A DNA stretch of 64,000 bases from Deroplatys truncata (GCA_030765065.1 CM060975.1:167496993-167560992); one strand, 5' to 3'. Shown: positions 35,968 to 47,465, counted from the first letter of the stretch. The notes: generated by a model from the letters alone, not told the origin. Made by a program: numbers and translations.

Positions 35968-36198
35968 AAGTCGGTCTGGGTGGCTCAGTTGGTTAGGCGC
36001 TGGCCTTCTGATCCCTAAGTCGCAGGTTCAAACCCGGGCCAAACCGATGCTCTTAAAGTGTGGTTAAAAGCGACAGACCAATGTCAGCAGATTTACTAGC
36101 ATGTAAAGGATGCGGGATGAAATTCCGGCACATGGTCAGCACAGGTATAATTCTGGCAATGACGGCGTCATTAACAAACAAAATATTTATGTATTTTC
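35968..36198 (+). mobile_element. tRNA-derived SINE with complete head and target duplication
   Basis: Head: gggtggctcagttggttagg (A box), then gcaggttcaaacccgggcc (B box). The body includes gtcagcagatttactagcat, gtaaaggatgcgggatgaaa and ttccggcaca, which I recall as a widespread invertebrate SINE tail. A 9-base target duplication gaagtgtga lies at 35959-35967 and 36199-36207. It is not a functional tRNA gene: the acceptor arms do not close and a SINE body follows. Confidence 0.88.
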
Positions 36199-36207
36199 GA
36201 AGTGTGA

Positions 36208-37289
36208 GCCCGAAAGCTTGTTTATGTAAGCGTATATCACTCAGCTGCACTTCAGTGAATAGTCAATTCCGAGAAAGCCTCAAATAATGTGCAAATGTTT
36301 ATATTTGGACGTCACAGAAATGGGTCTAAGAGATATCTAAAACTCATCTGAGAACGCCGCAAGCAAGAGACTTAACGCTCACTATCTAGAATTCGGCAGA
36401 TATATTTTTATTCTTTAATATAAGATTATTTAAGTATAAGATACAGGGATACATTAAAATAAATACATAAAGATGCACATTGTGTATAAAACAATAACAA
36501 GAGAACTTCAAGAAAAGGTTAACATGTGAGTGTTGAAAATTTGTCTCATATCTCTCCTTTATTTCATTTACATTTATATATCCATTCCTAGTATCGAAAC
36601 AAGGTCTGGTAATTTTACAATGTATTTAATAGTTCTAAGAAATGTTATAATAACGCTTTTAAATTATGCATAATTAGGTTATCTTATAAACTAATAAATA
36701 TAGATTAAAGAATTAACTCTTTGATAATTAATATAAATTACCTATTAATGAATATAGTCTTGCTATTTTTGTATGTATGCACAAATACTTTTACACGCAA
36801 AAATTTAGTTTTTCTGGGAAATTATTCTCTAATATGCGAGTTTTTAACAAATTATTATAAAACTTGTGTAAGCAGCTTTAAGTTATCAAGCATCGTTTGC
36901 CTACATCAATGACTTAGATTTTTGAAACACGATGGAATGCATGAAAAAGACGATAAAAGTTAAATTTAGTAGAGATGCAATGATATAAGTGAATAAGGTT
37001 ATGTCTGTTGCAATAGCTTTGTGATGTAGCATTCAAATAAGATCTCGGGACAAAACTGGATTGAAGCGTATAAATGTAATTATTAACATCTGTATGAAGT
37101 GTAACATCAAGTTATAAACCCGATTAATGAAGCAGGATGCTACCTAGGCTTCCGCATAAATTATTGAGCATATGGAAATAACGTTTGATTAAATACATTT
37201 GAAACCGCATAGTATTTTGTATCCTATAAGGAAAACGAAAATTGAAAAGACTGAAAAAAAATCAGATTTGTTACAGACTTTTTCTACCT
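36208..37289. other. AT-rich intergenic sequence
   Basis: No supported feature. Confidence 0.5.
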
Positions 37290-38315
37290 TCTAGCGCTTA
37301 TTAGTGGATATACAAATTATTTTTACGAAAGTTTATTTTTCTATATACTTCATTTCAATGAAGATGATGATCACGATGAATAATCAAGACGATCTCCTTC
37401 AGCCAGAAAGTAATTAGTTTTCTTAAATTAATCAGTATCCATCAATACATTTTACCAAATTGTAACCCGTGTAACCTGTAACATAATGTGTAAGTATAAA
37501 CAACTGTACATGAAAGGTCGTGATAAAACCTAGTAAGGTTAAAACGACCCTAAATTAAACTTAAAAAAAAGATGAAACTTTCCGGAAATTTCTGCATTAC
37601 GCATTTCGTTATAGATACAAAGATAGCGATAGTTAAATGTTTTAACACTAGATACTACCCCTGTCTTTAAAATTCTATGCATTCTCTTTCCACGACATAC
37701 CGAGAAACAATTGAATTTCCACGGACTTTAAAAGGATGACTACATTGAACAATTCCAACCATTGATACCGGATATCTGGGAAATGGCTGATGCCACAGAA
37801 AAGTTATTTAAAATACACTGTGTATTTTGAAGAGATCTACACTTTTTGTGTCGCACGTTTTCACCTATTGCTTAATATTTGTCAATTAAACAAGATTATA
37901 CAAAATTTCTTCCGAATAAAGTGGACTACACAGGCTATTCCGAGAAAATTCAAGATATAAATTTTATTGTATTATAAATATCTTTAGTATATGGTATTAC
38001 AGTAAAAATTATATGAGCCATTTTTAGAAAATAAAAAATTTCGAAAAATCTTATATATAAAGTGTAACTTCGGGTGGAAGTATTTTCTTGAAAATATTCG
38101 TGTCGCATCCTTGGAGGGTATTGAACCTAAATACCAAGTTTGGTATTTATCCAAGACTTTTTTTTTGGTTATGCTGTTCACACACTCGCAGGATCTTTTC
38201 CAATTTTGTTTTATTTAGAAGGCTCAAAACATGTATTTCTGTGAAATCTCGGTATCGAATTTTTGGATTGAATGCAATACCTTCTCTACTTACTATGCAC
38301 CTGGTAAGATAGTAA
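37290..38315 (+). mobile_element. M element copy carrying a LINE 3' end
   Basis: Left end cagactttttctaccttcta, right end tctctacttactatgcacct with ggtaagatagtaa. Apart from the insertion at 37368-37568 it is near full length, about 825 bp. Confidence 0.8.
37368..37568 (+). mobile_element. Short retroposed LINE 3' end with A-tail
   Basis: A 201 bp insertion inside M ending in ggttaaaacgaccctaaatt and a run of eight A. A 7-base direct repeat aagatga lies on each side (37361-37367, 37569-37575). The 3' sequence resembles Jockey-group LINE ends; no coding part is included. Confidence 0.65.
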
Positions 38316-38569
38316 CCAATTTATTCTTCCTCCTCCTCATTTCTACTTCTTCGTTATAAGGGTTCGAGAAAATGCTCAATCTACCTTCACAGTGCAACTT
38401 ATAATGAGTAATAATTTTTATCGCCTTTAATATCCTTCGGCTTTTGTTTGTTACTATTATACTACGGAAAGGATGAATCCATAAAAAATTTGGAGTTCGC
38501 GAAAGCTTTAAAACTGTTCTTTGAAAAAAATAGTAATGGGTTTAGCATGGAAAAGAGCTGAAACAAATG
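38316..38569. other. Intergenic sequence
   Basis: Nothing recognisable. Confidence 0.5.
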
Positions 38570-39215
38570 ACTAAAACTGTGGAAAGGTGTCAAAAGAAGA
38601 CTAGTAGGCATCAGCCGACAAGAAATAGAATAGGATTCTAAAAATTAAACCTTCTCTAAGTCTAGCAAATGAAATAAAATTCAATAGAGGTAAAGGGGCA
38701 TAAACACTTAACTTAGCAAGAAAGGAAAAATCAGGAATGGCATGGTTTAGACTGAGGGGCTGGTGGGCGCAGAAAAATACTGACGATTCTGGCAGGGGAA
38801 TCTACGCATTCTGTGGTTTGGATGAAGACTGGGTACATATTTTAGCGGAATGCGCACGGTGAGAGAACCAGCGAACAATTAACTGAAAGGAACATTCTTA
38901 AGTCCTGCTAGAAGTAGATTAGCATGTTGGGATCAACTGGTTGACCAGAGAAACATACAAAACAAATTGAACTGGAAAAACATGGACAATTTCTGGCTAA
39001 AGTCGCAAAGCTGAGTCGAATTTGTTCAGTGAGAAGCAATTTAGCTCCATTTTCCTTTTTATAGTTTATTGTTTTCTTTTTATTTCCTTTTCTGTTGTTT
39101 ATTTTGTCACCTTGCTTTGTATATTAAATATGCATGTACTTGCACTAAGTCTTGTGTAATAGCTTCAATAATTTGAAACCAATAAAGATACCTTATCTAA
39201 TCTATCTAAAGTAGC
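38570..39215 (+). mobile_element. LINE 3' fragment (ORF2 C-terminus and 3' UTR)
   Basis: Coding traces LARKEKSGMAWFRLRGWWA and YAFCGLDEDWVHILAECAR show the Cys/His motif of LINE ORF2 C-termini. Several stops interrupt it. The 3' UTR ends ccaataaagataccttatct then aatctatct, a short repetitive LINE tail similar to the end of the copy at 44850-45440. Clade likely I/R1-like; not settled. Confidence 0.7.
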
Positions 39216-39620
39216 AGTAGAACAGTAAGTAATGTTACCTAAATAAAAGATTCATCTTAAGTACTGGAATTACTTTTTTAATGTATAAGGACAAAATAGG
39301 AAGAAGAAATAGGTTTAAAAGCGTTAGTGTATGGCAGAATAAATTTACCTCCGTAAATTTACCTCCTGCGAATCCTTATAAATAAATGTACAGGTCTTAC
39401 GTTTTATCTTTCCCAAGAGAGTAATGCACGTCTCTTATTAAGATTCTATCACTGGAGTTTACTGCCGTACAAACCTTGGATGAACTCCGAGAGAACGCAT
39501 TAGCCATGTTGACCACGTCTTTGTCACCAATAGCGCCGCACACAATGGACATCGTGTGACATAACATTAGGAGGCCAATGTCAGACTTACGTGTCAGGAG
39601 TCTAGGGGCCAACTGTTTGG
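39216..39620. other. Upstream region of the cuticular protein gene
   Basis: 39390-39620 is less AT-rich. It may hold the gene's proximal promoter. The open frame on the minus strand here has no recognisable product. Confidence 0.4.
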
Positions 39621-39628
39621 TATAAATA
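39621..39628 (+). promoter_or_regulatory. TATA box of the cuticular protein gene
   Basis: TATAAATA lies 79 bases before the first ATG (39700). This places a transcription start near 39650 and a 5' UTR of about 50 bases, usual for insect cuticle genes. The region 39400-39620 upstream is less AT-rich than its surroundings and may hold further promoter elements, none of which I can name. Confidence 0.65.
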
Positions 39629-39699
39629 CTGTAGAAACATCTCTCTATAGTATTAGTAGCCTCTTCTAGCTCCAGAAATTCGCTTCACCGCTCCCAACA

Positions 39700-42600
39700 A
39701 TGATGGTAAGTACAGTGTATCAACGCGCAATAGTTTATTATTTATATTTCTATGACTGTATCTGTTTATCTAATATTTAAGAAATATAGAGGCATAGAAA
39801 GCCACCAGGTTTAACGTTTAGACGTCGGTACCTCGCCGCTATGAATAAACGAATCCATAATTCCGGTTGTGCAAGTAGCATTCAGCTGAGTGAATAAATG
39901 CATTTGTTTTGGTAATCTCAGAGAAAAAACTATAAAGAAACATTTTTATTATGAGTAAAATTTTCTTCATCATCATTATCATCATCTACTTCAAGGTAGC
40001 CCTAAGGCCTGTTCCGACTCGGAAATCTCCGAAATCTCGTACTCCCCGTGTTTTGTATGTGTATATTACAATCTTTTAGAAGGTATTCTTTCAATGTGTG
40101 CTTTTCAGTTAATTTTTATTTCTGTTATTTTATTAGTTAAATTATGAATATCCTGCTCTTCTTGTACGGTGTCATTTGTTACGTGATCGTGAAGGGTATA
40201 TATCCAGCCACATATGTCAAAGCTTTCTTCTCAGTTGTCTCTATCATTTCTATCTGGTCATTCTAAAGCCCAATTTTCTATCGCATTCAGAATAGGTATA
40301 GCTATAGGTTTATAAAATTTAATATGGTTTCTTTTCTTGTCTTGTTTTATTTCGTTTTATTGTTTCGCATATACTCTGAAATTTATGAATTTTATTCTTA
40401 AGCCTTTGTCATAATTATAAGTTATTTCGCACCCTAAATGGTTAAAACCTTGTCCCTCTTCTATTATTTTATCTTTCATTATAAATTTCTCTTTTTTTTG
40501 TTTTTCCCTAAGAAGGCCACAGTCTTTGTTTTTAAAGCTGATATCTCTAGGCTGTGAATTGTCTTTACTTTATTTATAAAGAAAGTGGGTATCTGTACAT
40601 GTTTCTGTTTTCAGCGTCGACAACTTTGTCGTCTGCAAATAATACTGTGTTTAAAATAATAAATTAATTTTAAAATTATCCTTTATCTTAGCTTGTTATT
40701 CTAAAATTTCTGCGTCCATACATATGTTAAAAAGAATGAGAGACACTAAGCACCCTTGTATAACTCCTAAGATAAATAATTTTGTGATTCAATTTTTGTT
40801 TCCGTCGTTATTTCTGATAATAACTGTATATTCACACATATTTTGTATCATAAGGGTTAAATGTTTTGGGTATGCTTTCTCTTTCATTACATTCCATAAT
40901 TTTTCTCGGATTACCTTGTCAAATGCTTTCATATAATCGACGAATAAGTGATGTGTTTCTAAGTTGAATTCCCGAGATTTTTTTCAAATCTAACTAAAGC
41001 ATCTCGGACATCCAGACTTCACCTTGTACAACCATTTTAACCCTTAGTTAAGAATACTTAGTCTATGATGCATAAATCAAAACTAGTTCCTTCAGACGAC
41101 GAGACATTTTTATTTCTGCTACCTCTCGTTTTTAATATGTTATTTCATGACAACTGTTACGACTCTATTAATGATAATATATTGGTTAAGTTATTAATTC
41201 AATTATATATGCCTCTAAACAGAATGCTATAGTTTGCAACAACCACAAAGTGTTTAATCTGAAAGATAATATTGTAATTAAACGTACATAACGTGAATCG
41301 TGTACAACTACCACAATAACATTTCCTGAAACGAAAGACCTTATTGATGTGTGGTCTGCACCCAATTCAAATTCAAACTAGAGCTCATTTATATAATCCA
41401 TATGAAGGTTGCAAAAATTATCACTAATTGTATTTTTAAGAGTATTTACGATTTAACAATATAGAACGGTTGATAAAATATGTATAGTATAATTAGTGTC
41501 GGGTTATATTATTGGTTTCTTACAAATACAATCAAAAGTTACAGAAGTCTTAAACAACATGCGTTTTTAAAGATTTTCAGATAAAAGCTCATAGGGATAA
41601 AATTGGGAATTTATATTCTCTGTTGTCACTTTTCCCTACACTTATACTAATCAAAAACAAACATACTAATCAGATATTGCTTCTATTAGGTAATACCATC
41701 ATATGCATTGCGCAAAAGGCTTAGAAAATAGGTAGCTATTTAAAGAACGGCGTATATCAGCCACAAGGTGGAACATTGTTTGTAGTATTAAATATTCAAT
41801 CCGGTATTTTTGGTGACGAGTGAGGGAAACCTCGAAAAAATCCCAACCAGGTTGGTCGGCTCACGGGATTTGAACGCGAGAGCACACGAATACGGGCACA
41901 GACGTAACAGACTGGCCATCTCGCTCTAAGTCTATGTATTGTATTGACCTTTAGCTCTAATCACAATTCGCCATGGATTAAAGTATCTACGACTATTTGA
42001 TTTCAGGATAGAACTGCCATTTCTTCCATAAGCAGTCAAAATACAGTTCAATTTCTGTATCTAAAGTCATAACATCACTAAGATATCCTCTATTATTTAA
42101 TGATATTTGAAGTTGAGGTACTATATTATTCCACCTGTATCTAAATTCATTTTATTATTCATTCCAATGTCTGAAAATGTATGGCATTATACTGAAAATT
42201 GTTCGGGTCATTATCGAGAAAATATAAAGGGATTTCCGTTTCATAAGTTTGAAATGGAAAGAATTCCATGAACCTTTCCGCTTGCAAACATAAAAATGCC
42301 TACTAAAATTGAAACCTGGATGTTTATCTAACTTACGTTTCTGACACATGCTACTCTCTCCGCCTCACCCTGTCTCTCCCCTTGCTCTTCCCCCCTCCCG
42401 TTACCCCTGACTTCTCCCTCACCCTCTCTCTGTTTTCTTTTTCTAAAAAAAAATGGACATGTAGGTAGAACATGTAATTCCAGTTGAATTTTAATATGAA
42501 GTTTTCGAATCCAATGGATTAGTTGTTGCGATGAGGACAAATATATTCCTTGTTAGTCGAGCATATACACTTTAAATATTCATGTTTATTGTTTTATTTT

Positions 42601-45600
42601 CCTCATCTTTATTAAACAAATAAATAATAGTGTTGCTATGTTTGTTTCCTACAAAAAACATCAGGTATTCATGTTAATTGTTTGATTACCATTAGTTTTT
42701 TTAGTAAACAAATAAATAATAGTGTTACTTGCTTGTTTCTTACAAGGAAGGGCTAACAAAAAAATGTTGCTTGTAGGCTCTACGTGTAGCAACCGCTCTT
42801 CTTGCCGTATTTGCTCTCTGCTGGGCCGAACCAGAGGCTCCCCAATTCCGAGGATATGGAGCTCCTGTGGAAGAAGCTCCGTACCCTCCTTCAGGGTGGC
42901 GCCCTTCCGGACGCCAGTTCTTCCTTCCTGTGAGGCAAAGCAATAACTATAACACTTACTATGCGCCCCCTCCAGCATACGGCGCACCAATCACCACAGA
43001 ACAACCCACAACAACTGAGCAACCTACCACCACAGAAGTGCCCACTACCACCGAGGTAAGTTTTCTTCTAAATATTTCCAGCTGAAGTAAAGAGATAACA
43101 TGGAAGGGTTGCAATTATTACTTTATGGGCACAATTGATGCTGCATTTTAAAGAATTTATAAAAAAAAAGCTATCTGTGTATTGCTTTCACTTGACTTTC
43201 TCTGTTCACTCCTCTAAAACCATATTTACAAAAGGTTATTATTCTATTTACTTCGTGTTAATGAGATAAACTTTCATGAATACATTTGCTCATTTCGTTT
43301 TAGGATACACAAGTAAAGCGATGCTCAGATTTTTTAAAGAGCGTGTCACTTTGTGATGGATTTGAAGTTTCATGATACATTCACATGACTTTCTCTACCC
43401 TCTATATTTTATTAGTGAGAATACAAACTAGTCTTACTTAAGCTTATTTTTATATCTACTTATTTTAATTGAAATAAACATTTGCAGAAATAGCTACAGT
43501 ACACATTTCGTTATAGATACAAAAGGAACAGCGATAATCAAATGAAAACTGCACGTTATACGCTGCCCTTAAAATTTCACACTGTTTCAATGGAATCGTG
43601 AGAAACAACTGATGTTGACAGGAATTCAGAAGAATGGCTATTGAACGATTCGAACCATTAATAACGAATATCTCGAAAATGGCTGATGCCATAAGAAAAA
43701 GTTATTCGAAATAAATTGGATTTCTACATTTCTTTTGTAGTACATTTCGTCTATCGCTTAACGTTCACCAATTATACAAGACATAAGATTCCTTCCGAAT
43801 GAAGAGGACTTAAGGCTAATCCCAGAAAATTCAAGATATATATTTTACTTGTACTGTAATATCGTTAATACACGGTACTGTGTATTTAAGATGTTTAATA
43901 ACAAATAAAATGCAAAATTTGAATTTTCGATGAATAACCCGTGAAGTCTTCTTTATACCTAAGGCATTTTTAATAATTTTGTATAACGTGTAAACCATAG
44001 GAGAAGAAAAAAATGCATGGAGAAAAAGCATATATCTCAATATATTTCAAAATACTATTTTTTAGAATCAGCTATTTACAGATATCCGTTAGTATTGGTT
44101 TTAATTTTTCAATATATTTTGTCAATTTTTAAAGTACTGCCGCTATTCAGTTGTTTCTGATCATGTCATTAAAAGGGTATGATAATTCAAGGCCAACATA
44201 TAGTAGCCAGCTTTTAAACATCTGACTATCTATTGGATTTGCTCTATCCGCCTTGTACGAATCGTGTAATGTACCTCTTTCTGCAAAGGTTTTCTAGATT
44301 AACATGAAATGGAGAAATAAGCTTTCGTAAGGTTTTGTAGAGGCCATGTAAAAATGAATTACAATGGGTAGAGAAAGTCATGTGTATGTAATATAGTATT
44401 ACATGGATATTTTAAATTTAATTATTGTTTCATAATTTAAACTTTCTTTAATAAAAAGAGTAAAGAATGAAAATATGAATTGGATGCGCAAACGAGCTTG
44501 AGAATGTAAAGTCCAAATCCACCTGCCATTCTCCTAAAAACTTAAAGCCCTCACCCTGGCATTCGATCCAGCCTGATTGGAACTCAAGCACCCAGCCTGA
44601 GAGATAAGAACATCGTCTTTTAGATGTTCGTAACTACATTGTTTCCCATAACACCGATAAAAATGCACCAGCATTTATTAAAGTAAATTGTTGTGTCTTA
44701 AAATAATTAAACGTTTGCACAATTCTTTAAATGTACATCACAACAAAACAGCGTGTTAACGGGCAAACAGTTGTTTAATATGCTTTAGCATTACAATTAA
44801 CTGGCTTAAGGAGTAGAAGCAAATATAAGTAAAGGCCGGTTTTATATATGCTCTAGACTAGATTAGATTAAATTGTTGATGGATCGTCTAAGCCCTGTTA
44901 GCTTCTCCTCACTACCACTTCAATAGTTCTATTGTGAAAAACCCTAATCTATACTTCGCAACTTAAATAAATGCTTTTAATCAAGCTTGCGATTTTTTGG
45001 GGTGATAGATAATCTGTTCTGGGCTAGGGAAGGCATACCATAAAAGCTTCATCCTTGGGCGAGCAATTGCTTCGCAATCGCGAAGTATATGCTTCACCGT
45101 TTTCATTTCTTCTTGACAGAAGCGATATTGATGTCTAGAAAGGAGGTCATGCAGTATCCTCAACTCGTTTTTGCTGAATGTGAGGATTTATTTTGATCTT
45201 TTAGCTGAGAGTTCTATGAATTCCTTAGCTGATTTCACTTTGGAACCCTATCCCAATAGCTTTTACATCTTTTTGCGTGCCAAGATCTTTCTTTTCATTT
45301 AGTTAACACCCTAGTATCCCGCAGAATGGCTCTAGGCCATTAAATGGAGTAGTGGATCCCTCCTTGACTAGGAAATCAGCAATTTCACTTACTTCAGTAT
45401 GTACTCTAAACAGGCAGATGACATAGAAGCCTCTTAACCTCTCCCATTATAATGGATTGTGTACAAATAAATACAATTAAATAAGAAATTAATAATTTGA
45501 ACATTTAATAACAGATATCTCAGAAACGGTTATACGGCAAAAAAACTTTTTTTAAATAAATCGTGTGCTTTAAAGAGATCTAAATTTTTTTCTGTAGTAC

Positions 45601-46553
45601 ATTATCGTCCATCGCTTAATGTTTACCAATTATAACAAATTCCTTCCGAATGAATAGGACTTCATAGGCTTATTTCCCTGAAAATTTATATGCATTTTAT
45701 TGCTTATGTAAATTTCTTTCATGTATGGTATTTTAATCAAACTCGTTAGAACCATGTGTTATAAAACCAAATGTTTTTTAAAAAGTTCCATGTAAAGTAA
45801 AGGGTAGTTTGGATTGGGGGATTTTTTGAACATCTCCGTTTCGCATCTTTGGAATATACTGAACCTAAATACCAATGATGTTTGATGTTTATCCGACCTT
45901 TCGTTTTTGAGTTTGGACATGTTTCCAAAAAGGCTTTATTTGCTTTAAGGGGGCCTCAAAAGAATGTATCGAATTTTTGGGTGAAGTGCAATACTTCCCA
46001 TAGTTACTATACATAGTATAGAAGGTAAAAAGAAAAAACATTAAAATAAATATCTTTTCCTAGGACCTATGAATTTATGCAATATTACAGAGCTAAATTC
46101 TCTTTCATAGATTCCCTAAGGTATAGACTTCAACGAATACAAATTCGGGTGTAAACATTATATGAACAACATTGTAAATCTCGGCTTCCACAAATTATAC
46201 GTATAGAAATACTTATAATATCAACACCAGCTAAAATGCGAATATATTTTCAGGATGCATCCAACGAATTTGCCGACGGCAACGGCCAGGATCCCGCTCA
46301 GGCACAAGGAGACAACGAACAACCTAGCGGCGTTTATTACGTCCTGCTTCCCGACGGTCGTCTTCAGCGTGTCGCCTACACAACATCTCCCCAGCAGCAA
46401 CAGAGAGCTGAATATGGTGTCCCAGCAGAACAGCCCCAACCTCATGGTCTTAGCGCCGGTTATGTGGCCCAGGTTCAGTACCAGGATGTAGAGCCCATCC
46501 GTGCACCTATCTACACCTTCAGCGCACCTCTTGTCAGGATATTCAAGAAGTAA
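39700..46553 (+). CDS. Secreted cuticular protein, Rebers-Riddiford-like, three exons
   Basis: Coding exons are 39700-39705 (ATGATG, donor gtaagt), 42777-43055 (acceptor ttgcttgtag, donor gtaagt) and 46254-46553 (acceptor atattttcag, stop TAA). All junctions are phase 0 and give 194 residues. Seen: signal peptide MMALRVATALLAVFALCWA, then a Pro/Tyr/Gly-rich stretch (APQFRGYGAPVEEAPYPP), a Thr-rich linker of repeated TTEQPT/TTEVPT (about residues 74-95) that may be O-glycosylated, then a C-terminal domain with YYVLLPDGRLQRVAYTT and GYVAQVQY, and the tail APLVRIFKK. The PDGRLQ-V-Y...GYVA pattern matches the core of the chitin-binding Rebers-Riddiford domain in a divergent form, so chitin binding in the extracellular cuticle is inferred. 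A two-codon first exon split from the signal peptide is the usual insect cuticle gene layout. The exons are GC-richer than the AT-rich, repeat-filled introns. Family identity is likely; the exact RR class is not settled. Confidence 0.86.
39965..41040 (-). mobile_element. RTE-like LINE remnant, antisense in intron 1
   Basis: On the minus strand: ETHHLFVDYMKAFDKVIRE and KLWNVMKEKAYPKHL (RT motif with the first catalytic Asp), GVIQGCLVSLILFNICMDAE, a displaced FADD-equivalent region near 40640, then ALKTKTVAFLGK. The 3' end (about 39965-40030) has a gatgatgataatgatgatga-type tail, as RTE-like elements do. Several stops and frame changes are present. RTE-like assignment comes from the RT motif wording and tail type. 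Confidence 0.8.
41800..41930 (-). mobile_element. tRNA-derived SINE with shared central domain, short copy
   Basis: Minus-strand head: gagcgagatggccagtctgt, then gcgttcaaatcccgtgag (B box). The central block gggattttttcgaggtttcc follows, with actcgtcacc. It lies in intron 1, antisense to the gene. Confidence 0.7.
42345..42440. repeat. Pyrimidine-rich tract
   Basis: Nearly pure C/T with few purines (ctgtctctccccttgctctt). A possible homopurine-homopyrimidine structure in intron 1. Confidence 0.7.
42577..42744 (+). repeat. Two-copy tandem duplication, period 89
   Basis: Unit 1 starts tattcatgtttattg at 42577 and unit 2 tattcatgttaattg at 42666. Both continue through aaacaaataaataatagtgt to gtttctwaca. 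It ends about 30 bases before the exon 2 acceptor. Confidence 0.8.
43165..43345 (+). mobile_element. M element left-end fragment
   Basis: gctttcacttgactttctct, ttcgtgttaatgagataaac, then catttcgttttaggatacac: about 180 bases of the M left side. Confidence 0.65.
43375..44400. mobile_element. M element inverted pair (foldback)
   Basis: A forward left half (43375-43880: atacattcacatgactttct to cccagaaaattcaagata) is joined near the M centre to a reverse left half (about 43905-44400: tctgatcatgtcattaaa to gggtagagaaagtcatgtg). The two arms of about 500 bases are inverted copies around a spacer of about 25-30 bases. Confidence 0.8.
44850..45440 (-). mobile_element. LINE 3' fragment, antisense in intron 2
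   Basis: Minus strand: RNase H end ADFLVKEGSTTPFNG, then RHQYRFCQEEMKTVKHIL, RDCEAIARPRMKLL (C-terminal Cys/His motif) and AFPSPEQI. The 3' side ends with aatttaatctaatctagtct. RNase H plus the Cys motif fits the I/R1-like LINEs. Frames are broken upstream of the Cys motif. Confidence 0.8.
45485..46020 (+). mobile_element. M element, right two-thirds
   Basis: taataacagatatctcagaa, gagatctaaattttttt, gggtagtttggattggggga, then gaatttttgggtgaagtgca and the weakened right end atagtatagaaggtaa. Confidence 0.75.
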
Positions 46554-47374
46554 AGTAATGTTGATCGAGTCGCAACCTAGAGACAATCTAAAATACTAGC
46601 GATAGCTCCTCGAAGTTTGCTCATTAGAAATGCTACGATTCATCTAAGAAAAACGTATAAAATAAGCAAATGACTTTAAAAGAATAAGTTGCAACGCCAA
46701 TGGCAGAAAACCAAAGAAACACATGTTTAAGCCTCATTGTAGTGATGTTTTCTTGCGAGACAGTTGATCCTTGACTTGTGTATCTTATTTTCACTTCAAG
46801 GCATTGAAATCATGTACTTTTGAGATATTATTATGTTATTTAATTCAAAAGTATCTTCACATATCCTATCCCTTCTATTGTTATTTATACTTCTTAAAAT
46901 ACACTACTTGTATCACTTGTAAACTTAAAGCTAATTAAATTATCAACTTAAAGTGCAGCTTTGATTATATAAATCACTTATACATCATGTACATTTTATA
47001 CGTAGTCAAAAATTGTATGTTTTCCTGTGAACTTCTGTGTTTATGTGGTATGCAATTTAGGATATTAAAAATTTGCTGAACATAAATGCATTCTAAAATG
47101 ATTTAAAGCAACTGATTTGGATACTCACATTAAAGAACATTTGGTTTGCGGAATGTCAAAAAATGCAACCGAAACATGCCGCCAAAACAGGAAATTTGTC
47201 ATATCATTGTAGCTACAGTGCTAGGGACTGCAAGAGAACTTAAAAATGCAAGCTATGCAGATTTTATGAATTATGTTAGAATAACTAAACAGCTGATTGT
47301 GTTTTTAATAATTGTTCTTACCATAGTCGTATATAGGCATTAAATCGGAAAGTTGAATCCGAGTTAAAAAAAAA
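46554..47374. other. 3' flank of the cuticular protein gene
   Basis: AT-rich. Includes the likely 3' UTR and nothing else recognised. Confidence 0.5.
46934..46939 (+). terminator. Possible poly(A) signal of the cuticular protein gene
   Basis: ATTAAA, about 380 bases after the stop codon. No canonical AATAAA was seen closer to the stop, so this is the best visible candidate and not a firm call. Confidence 0.3.
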
Positions 47375-47465
47375 AATATTGCGAGACGAACCACAGGACC
47401 TTTGGCTCTCCATAATCATGCACTTACTGCTTGAGCTACCAGGGCGAGGTAGCATTTGAAGGGGT
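47375..47465 (-). mobile_element. tRNA-derived SINE head fragment
   Basis: Minus strand: cgccctggtagctcaagcag (A box), then cctgtggttcgtctcgc (B box), followed by a run of T, a possible RNA polymerase III stop. Confidence 0.5.

Larger units (their letters stand above)
39706..42776 (+). other. Intron 1 of the cuticular protein gene
   Basis: A 3.07 kb intron between gtaagt at 39706 and ttgcttgtag ending at 42776. It holds an antisense RTE-like LINE remnant (39965-41040), an antisense tRNA-derived SINE (41800-41930), a pyrimidine-rich tract (about 42345-42440) and an 89-base-period tandem duplication just before the acceptor (42577-42744). From 41040 to 41800 I see only AT-rich sequence with no recognisable feature. 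Confidence 0.8.
43056..46253 (+). other. Intron 2 of the cuticular protein gene
   Basis: A 3.2 kb intron from gtaagt at 43056 to atattttcag ending at 46253. It is almost wholly transposon-derived: an M fragment (43165-43345), an M inverted pair (43375-44400), an antisense LINE C-terminal fragment (44850-45440) and another M piece (45485-46020). The stretch 44401-44850 is AT-rich and shows nothing else. Confidence 0.8.

Noticed and set aside
35968-36046. A functional tRNA gene
   Set aside because: The A and B boxes are good, but the acceptor stem does not close and a SINE body with target duplication follows.
39397-39612. Minus-strand open frame upstream of the cuticular gene
   Set aside because: No recognisable protein or splice or start context; more likely promoter sequence of the + strand gene.
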